A stretch of DNA of 64,000 nt, taken from contig NZ_JHWJ01000001.1 of assembly GCF_000687555.1 (NCBI RefSeq), positions 532,151 to 596,150 on the forward strand, read 5' to 3'. Under the pieces are notes generated by a model. The model ran no database searches, was not told where the DNA came from, and saw only the letters and a list, made by a program, of their open reading frames with translations. Every line of letters begins with the position of its first letter. The stretch's first letter is position 1. Both the position numbers and the translations under genes were made by a program. Below, piece by piece: positions 53,622 through 60,182 of this stretch. This DNA comes from [Clostridium] aerotolerans DSM 5434. GTDB taxonomy: Bacteria; Bacillota; Clostridia; Lachnospirales; Lachnospiraceae.

Positions 53622-54506
53622 ATGGACCGAATTACTCTTAATGAGATAAAAGATAAATTGGATTTTTTCCATAAAATGTATGATGCCGTACGTCTCATCG
53701 ATCCTCTGCATAAGAAAGTATTGGAATATCGGGATTCAGGTATGATTTCAACGAAAGTAATATGTTATGACTACTGGGGAGATAATAGAATCTGTGACAA
53801 TTGCATCTCCATTCGGTCATATCAGGAGGACAGAAGTCTGGTAAAGATGGAAAAATTCAAAGAATCTGTTATTCTGGTGACTGCAATTCCCATTACCAAT
53901 GTTGAATTACCGGCTGTACTGGAGTTATTTAAAAATGTGACGGATACCATGTTCGTAGGCGATGGAGATTATACCAAAAGTGAGATGCTTACAAAGTACG
54001 CCAGAGAAATCAATAATGCAATCATTAAAGATCCCCTGACACTGCTTTTTAACCGCAGGTATATTGATGAGCGGCTTCCTGCTGATATCGTGGAAGCTAC
54101 CCTTACCGGAAGCCCCTTATCCGTCTGTTTCGTAGATCTTGATAATTTTAAAGCAATCAATGATTCCTATGGACATGAAGCTGGAGATCAGGCCATCAGA
54201 TCAGTAGGTGAAGTAATTCTTAACTATATTGATGGAAGAAAAACCTGGGCTGCCAGGTATGGAGGAGACGAATTTCTCATCTGCCTTGGCGGAATGAGGG
54301 CAGATAAAGCGGAAGAGATTATGCTGCAAATACAAAACGATGTTGGAAAGATTGGAATCAGTACAGACAAAGAAAACATCAGGCTTTCCCTTACATTCGG
54401 TATCCGGACTATGGAGGATACTCCCATAACGGCAGCAGAACTCATCAGGGAAGCAGACAAAGAAATGTATCTGGCAAAGAAACGCAAATACCACTATGGA
54501 TCATAA
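53622..54506 (+). CDS. Diguanylate cyclase (GGDEF) with N-terminal cysteine-containing sensor
   Basis: This 294-residue soluble protein has a C-terminal GGDEF domain (about 125-290), with LFNRRYIDERL and CFVDLDNFKAINDSYGHEAG and the intact signature RYGGDEFLI, so it should make cyclic di-GMP from GTP. The N-terminal 120 residues look PAS-like (KMYDAVRLIDPLHKKVLEY) and contain Cys in VICYDYWGDNRICDNCIS, which could hold a metal or act as a redox switch. TAGGAGG precedes the ATG. The gene stands alone. Activity and signal are inferred. Confidence 0.9.
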   Translation: MDRITLNEIKDKLDFFHKMYDAVRLIDPLHKKVLEYRDSGMISTKVICYDYWGDNRICDNCISIRSYQEDRSLVKMEKFKESVILVTAIPITNVELPAVLELFKNVTDTMFVGDGDYTKSEMLTKYAREINNAIIKDPLTLLFNRRYIDERLPADIVEATLTGSPLSVCFVDLDNFKAINDSYGHEAGDQAIRSVGEVILNYIDGRKTWAARYGGDEFLICLGGMRADKAEEIMLQIQNDVGKIGISTDKENIRLSLTFGIRTMEDTPITAAELIREADKEMYLAKKRKYHYGS

Positions 54507-54559
54507 CAAAGGGAAAGGTATATAAGTCGTAAATAAATTACCAGGCTGGGAAATTAAAG

Positions 54560-54587
54560 TTGCATTTTTATTTATTTCTTATATAAT
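54560..54587 (+). promoter_or_regulatory. Promoter placed for a leaderless transcript of the DUF1538 gene
   Basis: TTGCAT (54560-54565) and TATAAT (54582-54587) are 16 bases apart. The gene's ATG begins six bases after the -10 box and no ribosome binding site precedes it, so the message may begin at the ATG itself. Confidence 0.55.
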
Positions 54588-54593
54588 TAAAAT

Positions 54594-56255
54594 ATGAAAA
54601 CATTACGTACTTTAAAAGAGGTTTTTTTATCTTCACTTCCGCTTGTTTTTATAATAATCACTGTTTGTGTCTTTATGGCGCCTATGGAAAAATCATCTGA
54701 CTATGTTAAACTGGTCATTGGTTACCTAAGCGTTGTCTTTGGGCAGGCATTCTTTTTGGTGGGATTAGATTCCAGCATTCTGCCCATTGGAAAAATGGTT
54801 GGAAGTTCTTTGGTAAAGTTCAATAAAAGTATCTTTATTATCTTGTTCGGAATTTTGTTTGGGATTCTGGCAACCGTGGCGGAGCCAGCTCTTGCAGTAC
54901 TTGCAAGGCAGACCCACATGACGATGAATGAGGTCAATGAAACTGTTTTTGTATGGATATTAAGCTCTGGTGTAGGTATATTCGTGGGATTAGCCTTATA
55001 CCGGGTCATTAAGGACATGAACATAAAGATAGTATTTTTGATCCTTTATGCCATGACTTTTCTCATTGTAATTTTTGTGCCGGATGAATTTGTGGCACTA
55101 GCCTTTGATGGGAGCGGTGCAACTACGGGCGATATCTCTGTTCCGTTTATACTCGCACTGGGCATGGGTATCTCTGCTACCATGTCAAAGCGTAAAACAA
55201 ATGATGATACCTTTGGTATTATAGGAATCGCATCGGTTGGTCCTATTATCGCAGTATTCCTTTATGGTATCATTTTAAAAATCAGCTATGGTGGAAATCT
55301 GCCGCCTGCCGGTATTTATGACCCAGGCGGAGCCGAAAGCTTTCTTGGGATTGTTGTTTCCAATATAACAGGGGTTGCCCTTGCGTTATTTCCTATTATT
55401 ATCGTGTTTTTACCATTTCAGTTCCGTTTGGTGAAGCTTCCAAGAAAACAGTTTATCAGGACGATACTTGGTGTTGTACCGGTGTATCTGGGATTGCTTA
55501 TATTCCTTTCTGGTATTGATTATGGTTTTGCATTTGCCGGAAAGTATATCGGAGAAGTGTTTTTAAGTGCCGGCCGGCCAGAGTGGTTTCGATGGATTCT
55601 TCTGCCTTTGGGTTTTGTTCTGGGTGCAGCCATTACGCTGTCTGAACCAGCCGTTACGGTATTAGGAGAACAGCTGGAAGAGATAACAAACGGTCATATT
55701 CAGAAGATGACCATACGAATGACCCTGGCCATTGGAATAGGCTTTGCCTCTCTTTTTTCCATGCTTAAGATTTTGACCCAGATTAATATACTTTGGTTTC
55801 TTGTACCGCTTTATGCCATATCACTTATTATGATGACAAAGACGTCTTCTTTGTTTGTTGGCCTGGCTTTTGATTCCGGCGGCGTAACTGGGGGAGCATT
55901 GACTTCTGCTTTCTTAACACCGCTGACTCTTGGAACAGCGCAGGCGGTAGCTCTGTCAGCAGGTAGTGAAGCCCAATCTGTTCTTACCAATGGGTTCGGA
56001 ATCATTGCATTTATTTCTGTAACGCCTTTGATTGCCGTACAGTCTCTGGGACTTCTGTATGATCGGAAGTTAAAGAAGGCTCAGGAATTGAACGAAAAAT
56101 ACGAGCAGGAAAAATACGAGGAATTGTCTTTTTATGCGGCACAGCTGGAGGAAGCGGAATCCAGTTCTATGGAACTCACTTCCCAGGATACACTTAAGGA
56201 AACTGAATATGAGATGGAACCGATTGTTGACTTAGAGGAGGGTGCCAGTGGATAA
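54594..56255 (+). CDS. DUF1538 integral membrane protein (duplicated)
   Basis: This 553-residue polytopic membrane protein consists of two DUF1538 repeats. The first (about 1-220) has TVAEPALAVLARQTHMTMNE and AFDGSGATTGDISVPFILAL. The second (about 250-490) has the matching TLSEPAVTVLGEQLEEITNG and AFDSGGVTGGALTSAFLTPL. Inverted or direct repeats of this kind are typical of secondary transporters. A charged cytoplasmic tail (about 495-553, Glu/Lys-rich) follows. Function is unknown; the next two genes encode PII-like proteins, which commonly gate transporters. No ribosome binding site is seen at the ATG. Confidence 0.85.
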   Translation: MKTLRTLKEVFLSSLPLVFIIITVCVFMAPMEKSSDYVKLVIGYLSVVFGQAFFLVGLDSSILPIGKMVGSSLVKFNKSIFIILFGILFGILATVAEPALAVLARQTHMTMNEVNETVFVWILSSGVGIFVGLALYRVIKDMNIKIVFLILYAMTFLIVIFVPDEFVALAFDGSGATTGDISVPFILALGMGISATMSKRKTNDDTFGIIGIASVGPIIAVFLYGIILKISYGGNLPPAGIYDPGGAESFLGIVVSNITGVALALFPIIIVFLPFQFRLVKLPRKQFIRTILGVVPVYLGLLIFLSGIDYGFAFAGKYIGEVFLSAGRPEWFRWILLPLGFVLGAAITLSEPAVTVLGEQLEEITNGHIQKMTIRMTLAIGIGFASLFSMLKILTQINILWFLVPLYAISLIMMTKTSSLFVGLAFDSGGVTGGALTSAFLTPLTLGTAQAVALSAGSEAQSVLTNGFGIIAFISVTPLIAVQSLGLLYDRKLKKAQELNEKYEQEKYEELSFYAAQLEEAESSSMELTSQDTLKETEYEMEPIVDLEEGASG

Positions 56256-56550
56256 CATTGAATATTTATTTATAATTACCGGAAGAAAGCAAAAGGATGC
56301 CTTATTAAGCCGAATGTGCAGCATTGATAATCGGATTGTCAATACCATTTATGGAAAAGGAACGGTTAAATCCAATTATTTGTTAGACATGCTTGGGCTG
56401 GTTCCGGAAGAGAATAAGGTTATATTAACTTCGGTATTGCCGAAAGAAAAAACAGAAGTTATTTTTAATATGTTGTTAAATGAATTTGATTTTGGAAACC
56501 CCAATACTGGAATCGCCTTTACGATGCCTATTTCGGGAATGTCATTTTAA
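56248..56550 (+). CDS. PII-like regulatory protein, first copy
   Basis: This 100-residue protein has the PII ferredoxin-like fold pattern (EYLFIITGRKQKDALLSRM, then TGIAFTMPISGMSF at the C terminus). The long T-loop with the modifiable tyrosine of GlnB is absent or reduced. AGAGGAGG lies six bases before the GTG at 56248; a GTG at 56242 is less well spaced. It overlaps the end of the DUF1538 gene, whose cytoplasmic tail may be its target. Ligand (nucleotide or other) is unknown. Confidence 0.75.
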   Translation: MDNIEYLFIITGRKQKDALLSRMCSIDNRIVNTIYGKGTVKSNYLLDMLGLVPEENKVILTSVLPKEKTEVIFNMLLNEFDFGNPNTGIAFTMPISGMSF

Positions 56551-56574
56551 ATTTTTAGGAGGAAAACAAATCAA

Positions 56575-56925
56575 ATGGAATGTTCCGACCAGATCAAAGC
56601 CCTTTTTATTGTGGTGAATGCCGGTTATACTGATACAATTATGGATATTGTAAGGGCAGAGGGGGCAGGCGGTGCTACGGTTATAAATGCACGAGGAGAA
56701 GGCGTGAATCATGAATCCTTCATGGGGATAACCATAGATTCAGAAAAAGAGATTATACTGACTCTCGTAGACGCAGCAACAGCTAAGAAAATTATGTGCC
56801 AGATCAAGGAAAAAGCTGGCTGGAAATCCCCGCTTCACGGAGTCTGCTTTGTTATGCCAGTCAATAAAGCCATTGGCATTAATGCGCCTATTAAGGAGTA
56901 CGAGGAAGAAACTGAAACAAAGTAA
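56575..56925 (+). CDS. PII-like regulatory protein, second copy
   Basis: This 116-residue PII-like protein shows IKALFIVVNAGYTDTIMDIV, the GGATVINARGEG turn and GVCFVMPVNKAIGI at the C-terminal strand. As in the first copy the T-loop is short (GVNHESFMGITIDSEKE), so GlnD-type uridylylation at a T-loop tyrosine is not expected. It lies 24 bases after the first copy with AGGAGG upstream. The two are clearly diverged from each other, and may form a hetero-oligomer or respond to separate signals. Joint control of the DUF1538 protein is inferred. Confidence 0.8.
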   Translation: MECSDQIKALFIVVNAGYTDTIMDIVRAEGAGGATVINARGEGVNHESFMGITIDSEKEIILTLVDAATAKKIMCQIKEKAGWKSPLHGVCFVMPVNKAIGINAPIKEYEEETETK

Positions 56926-56940
56926 GTAATCAATCAAGAT

Positions 56941-56984
56941 AAAAGCATCATCGACCTGTTCATGGTTTGGTGATGCTTTTTTTG
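56941..56984 (+). terminator. Terminator of the DUF1538-PII operon
   Basis: AAAAGCATCA pairs with TGATGCTTTT, followed by a run of Ts. Confidence 0.9.
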
Positions 56985-56994
56985 TCCCATTCAC

Positions 56995-57049
56995 TTGACA
57001 TTGCATCTTAAGTTCTATATAATACAACTTAAATGACTGACAAGACAGT
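56995..57049 (+). promoter_or_regulatory. Consensus promoter with palindromic operator before the ECF S component
   Basis: TTGACA (56995-57000) and TATAAT (57018-57023) are 17 bases apart, a perfect consensus. ACTG-ACAAGA-CAGT (57036-57049) is an inverted repeat just after the start of transcription. On the minus strand it reads ACTGTCTTGTCAGT, which resembles NiaR (YrxA) niacin-repressor sites. Confidence 0.6.
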
Positions 57050-57109
57050 TGATAATACATGTGGTATGTCAATGTGCGGTGCTCAAAGCGTGAGCGGGGA
57101 GGAAATCAA

Positions 57110-57688
57110 ATGAACAGTAAAAATTCAATTCAAAAAATGACGATAGCGGCGGCGCTGTCAGCAATAGGAATCGTAATACCCATGTTTGCCCCTAAATTAA
57201 TCCTAGAGCCTGCCTCCTATACGCTTGCAAGCCATGTACCTGTATTTATTGCTATGTTTATATCTCCATATGTGGCGATATCCGTTGCACTGATATCTGC
57301 TTTGGGCTTTTTGCTGGCTGGTATCTATCCGATCGCTGTTGTACTTAGAGCTCTGTCTCATATCGTATTTGTTGTTATAGGATCCGTTATGCTTAAAAGG
57401 AATCCTAAATTGCTAAGTACCATGAAAGGATCTATACTGTTTGGCCTTTTGATGGCCGTGATTCATTCTATCAGTGAGGTGACGGTAGTTACCCTGTTCT
57501 ATTGGGGAAATCATATGTCCAGCGTATATTATGACAAGGGGTACCTGACTTCTGTTATTCTGCTGGTAGGAGTGGGGACGATAATTCACAGCATGATCGA
57601 TTTCTCCATTGCCTGTATGGTATGGAAACCAGTTCAAAGAATGATAACGATTCCTGTCAGTGTTAGCGGGAGACGAGCAGGGGCATAA
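57110..57688 (+). CDS. ECF transporter S component, NiaX-like
   Basis: This 192-residue substrate-binding membrane subunit has about six helices and the NiaX-like stretch ASYTLASHVPVFIAMFISPY. Such S components bind a vitamin or precursor (niacin for NiaX) and dock with a shared ECF energy module (EcfA1/A2/T), which is not encoded here. GGGGAGG precedes the ATG at 57110. A longer frame from 57059 starts before the ribosome binding site. The consensus promoter and downstream palindrome imply repression by a vitamin-responsive protein. Niacin specificity is a reasonable inference, not proven. Confidence 0.78.
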   Translation: MNSKNSIQKMTIAAALSAIGIVIPMFAPKLILEPASYTLASHVPVFIAMFISPYVAISVALISALGFLLAGIYPIAVVLRALSHIVFVVIGSVMLKRNPKLLSTMKGSILFGLLMAVIHSISEVTVVTLFYWGNHMSSVYYDKGYLTSVILLVGVGTIIHSMIDFSIACMVWKPVQRMITIPVSVSGRRAGA

Positions 57689-57737
57689 TAAAAAGGGCGT
57701 CTTTAAACAAATACAAATGTTTAAAGATGCCCTTTTA
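57688..57737. terminator. Bidirectional terminator
   Basis: AAAAGGGCGTCTTTAAACA pairs with TGTTTAAAGATGCCCTTTT, T/A rich on both sides, between converging genes. Confidence 0.9.
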
Positions 57738-57782
57738 TGGTTGATACGAACATAACAATTAACAAAGCAACAAGGTTTTAGT

Positions 57783-58655
57783 TTACTCCAGATTAAGATG
57801 TTCGGATAGAATGCGTTCTGTACCAAAGAAGAATACGCCTATTTGAACGATACTAAGCATAATCGAAAAGATAAACATATAGTTCATAAAAGTACTAATA
57901 CCTCTAAGTCCTGGCATTAAATCAATGGAATTGACCAATGTTTGAAAGAAAGGTACATTTCCTGCCACAATCATAACAAAACCGCTGGCAAAGCTGAGGA
58001 TCATGGATATTGCAATATATGCAACCACTGACATCAGGATGCGGTGTTTATTAGCCAAATGGCCTAGTGCCATGGAAAAGTACAAGTGGAAGAGCTTTGA
58101 AAAACCGCTGAGTATGATTAAAACAATAAACTCCACCAATAAAAGAGGCCAGGATGGCACTTCATTGAAAATTTGGAATATTTTCGCCCATATCTCTGGC
58201 GAGGTCACTGCAGCCATAAATTTAACAGGGCCAAATGCGCCGACAATTAAGATTAATATGGAGATTCCTGCAGCCAGACTGCTGGCAAGTGACATCACAA
58301 GAGCAGTAGTTCCTTTGGCGGCAATCAGCAGCCAGGGCTTAACTGGAAGGGTAAACATAAGATATCCTTCATCACAAAGCAATCCCTTATAAAATCTTTG
58401 GATAATGATAATGAATGTCAGAACGCTCATAGCAACCATTACTCCAAAATAAGCAAGCATAGAGACAGTCTGAAACAGTTTTAAGATATCCTGACCAAAG
58501 CTTATGTTTCGCATAAAATTTTCATAGTAGCCGTTTGTCAGTGAGCCTATTCCCATGAACATGTTGATAAAAGAAACAGCAATTACAGCCAGATAAATGG
58601 GCAGCAGTGTACGTGCAATCGACTTGAATTCGTATTTACAAAGTTTAAGAAACAT
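57783..58655 (-). CDS. ABC-2-type permease
   Basis: This 290-residue membrane protein has about six predicted helices starting FLKLCKYEFKSIARTLLPIY. It is the membrane partner of the ATPase encoded just upstream in the same operon (GntR-ATPase-permease). The ATG at 58655 is favoured because GGGGGC sits upstream; a longer frame begins at 58685. Such YtrABC-like exporters respond to cell-envelope stress or export unknown substrates; no substrate can be assigned. Confidence 0.82.
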   Translation of the reverse strand: MFLKLCKYEFKSIARTLLPIYLAVIAVSFINMFMGIGSLTNGYYENFMRNISFGQDILKLFQTVSMLAYFGVMVAMSVLTFIIIIQRFYKGLLCDEGYLMFTLPVKPWLLIAAKGTTALVMSLASSLAAGISILILIVGAFGPVKFMAAVTSPEIWAKIFQIFNEVPSWPLLLVEFIVLIILSGFSKLFHLYFSMALGHLANKHRILMSVVAYIAISMILSFASGFVMIVAGNVPFFQTLVNSIDLMPGLRGISTFMNYMFIFSIMLSIVQIGVFFFGTERILSEHLNLE

Positions 58656-58674
58656 ATTAATTCGCCCCCTTTCC

Positions 58675-59382
58675 TTAGCGGCCATACGTGAATATTTCGC
58701 GGAAGAGCTGGTCTACGGACTTGCCTTCCTTTTCACGTATGTTATCTACAGTATCATGACGGACAACCTTACCATTTTGCAGGAAAATGGCCTCATCTAA
58801 CACCCGCTCAATATCAGAAATCAGGTGAGTAGAGAGCATGACTGTTCCATTCTCATTATAGTTGGTTAAAATGGTGTTTAAGATAAAATCCCTGGCAGCA
58901 GGATCTACGCCTCCAATCGGCTCATCGAGAAGATAGAGCTGTGCCTTCCGGCTCATGATCAGCGCCAGCTGAGCCTTTTCCTTTGTTCCCTTTGACATGG
59001 TCTTAATACGCTCGTTTTGACTGATACCAAGAGCTCTAAACATCTCCAGGGCTTTTGCACGATCAAAATCGGTATAAAAGTCTGTGAAGAAATCCGCCAG
59101 ATCTGAGGTTCTCATCCAGTCGGCAAAATACATGCGGTCAGGCAGGTAAGATATGATCGATTTTGTTTCAACACCTGGAGCGAGGCCCTCAATCTTAAGC
59201 GCACCAGAAGTAGGGTGTAAAAGTCCACAAAGAAGCTTGATAAAAGTAGTCTTTCCAGAACCATTGGGTCCCAAAAGGCCAACAATGCGGCCGTGTCCAA
59301 CAGACAAGTCTATGTGGTCAAGTGCAATTTTTGTACCGTAGCTCTTTGTCAGGCTATTTGCGGTAATAAGTTCCTGATTCAT
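58675..59382 (-). CDS. ABC transporter ATP-binding protein
   Basis: This 235-residue ATPase has Walker A GLLGPNGSGKTTFIKLL, a divergent signature MSKGTKEKAQLALIM where LSGGQ is usual, and Walker B LYLLDEPIGGVDPAARD. The MSKGTKEK form is common in GntR-linked YtrB-type ATPases. It overlaps the GntR gene by four bases and precedes the permease. Confidence 0.92.
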   Translation of the reverse strand: MNQELITANSLTKSYGTKIALDHIDLSVGHGRIVGLLGPNGSGKTTFIKLLCGLLHPTSGALKIEGLAPGVETKSIISYLPDRMYFADWMRTSDLADFFTDFYTDFDRAKALEMFRALGISQNERIKTMSKGTKEKAQLALIMSRKAQLYLLDEPIGGVDPAARDFILNTILTNYNENGTVMLSTHLISDIERVLDEAIFLQNGKVVRHDTVDNIREKEGKSVDQLFREIFTYGR

Positions 59383-59753
59383 ACTGATTCCTCCTTTTTA
59401 TTCCAAGCCGCAAGCAACTCTCGTGTTTGTTCTTCTGTATAGCCCAGCGAATGCATGGTTTCAAAAAATTCGTCCATACGCTGATAAGCTAACTGTCTTC
59501 GGATCCCTTGTATGAGGGTTAAATCCTCTGTAACGACCCGGCCCGAGGTGCGGCGTGTCTCAACTAGTCCGCGGTTTTCCAGTTCAGCAAGTGCACGCTG
59601 CATGGTATTGGGGTTCACGCCTGCTTCGGTTGCAAGGGTACGAACCGCAGGCACCGCTGAGCCGGATGCATATATGCCGGATACAATGAGTGTAGTGAGC
59701 TGTTCAACAAGCTGTATCCAAATTGGTCGGTCTTCTGTTAGTTTCCAGTTCAT
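59379..59753 (-). CDS. GntR-family regulator (YtrA type)
   Basis: This 124-residue repressor has the GntR winged helix near the N terminus (SGIYASGSAVPAVRTLATEA, GVNPNTMQRALAELENRGLV) and the short C-terminal dimer helix of the YtrA subfamily (about 75-124). AAAAAGGAGG precedes the ATG. A palindromic operator TTGTATTA-N6-TAATACAA overlaps its promoter, so it probably represses the operon until an envelope-active or other ligand appears. Confidence 0.92.
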   Translation of the reverse strand: MNWKLTEDRPIWIQLVEQLTTLIVSGIYASGSAVPAVRTLATEAGVNPNTMQRALAELENRGLVETRRTSGRVVTEDLTLIQGIRRQLAYQRMDEFFETMHSLGYTEEQTRELLAAWNKKEESV

Positions 59754-59776
59754 AATGCAGCCTCCTTTTTATATTA

Positions 59777-59826
59777 TTGTATTAGTGGTTTAATACAATG
59801 ATACAATTATTTCTTTTCATTGTCAA
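59777..59826 (-). promoter_or_regulatory. Promoter and palindromic operator of the GntR-ABC operon
   Basis: On the minus strand, TTGACA (59821-59826) and TATCAT (59798-59803) are 17 bases apart. The perfect inverted repeat TTGTATTA-N6-TAATACAA (59777-59798) starts at the -10 box and covers the start of transcription. Confidence 0.8.
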
Positions 59827-59855
59827 TACCTGATTTTGTTGGGCTTATAAATTTA

Positions 59856-59912
59856 CTAAAAAATAGGAAAAGGCCCCATTCGATTTCATTCGAATGGGGC
59901 CTTTTCCTATGT
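59856..59912 (-). terminator. Strong terminator of tRNA-Thr
   Basis: A perfect 21-base stem (arms 59863-59883 and 59890-59910) with a six-base loop precedes a T run on the minus strand. Confidence 0.9.
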
Positions 59913-59931
59913 ATAGATTATAAATGATGAA

Positions 59932-60004
59932 AGCTTCCGGGGGGACTCGAACCCCCGACCCACGCATTACGAATGCGTTGCGCTACCAACTGCGCTACGG
60001 AAGC
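59932..60004 (-). tRNA. tRNA-Thr (anticodon CGT)
   Basis: This 73-base tRNA has acceptor arms GCTTCCG and CGGAAGC and discriminator T, without encoded CCA. The anticodon loop TTCGTAA in stem ACGCA/TGCGT gives anticodon CGT. The T arm has GGTTCGAGTCC. Confidence 0.96.
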
Positions 60005-60040
60005 AATCCGGCTATTAAATACTGCATCAAAACCTTTGAT

Positions 60041-60069
60041 ATTATAACAACAATTCATTGAAAAATCAA
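60041..60069 (-). promoter_or_regulatory. tRNA-Thr promoter
   Basis: On the minus strand TTGATT (60064-60069) and TATAAT (60041-60046) are 17 bases apart. Confidence 0.78.
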
Positions 60070-60104
60070 CCCTTTCTCCTAAAAAAAGTAAAATTACATA
60101 GCGA

Positions 60105-60133
60105 TTGCCAAAACTGCCATAAAAAGCTATAAT
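60105..60133 (+). promoter_or_regulatory. Promoter of the EAL-domain gene
   Basis: TTGCCA (60105-60110) and TATAAT (60128-60133) are 17 bases apart, 49 bases before the start codon. Confidence 0.75.
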
Positions 60134-60182
60134 GAAACTAGAGATTTGCGAGACGGTTGTTTAATTTGAGGAGTCAGCATAC

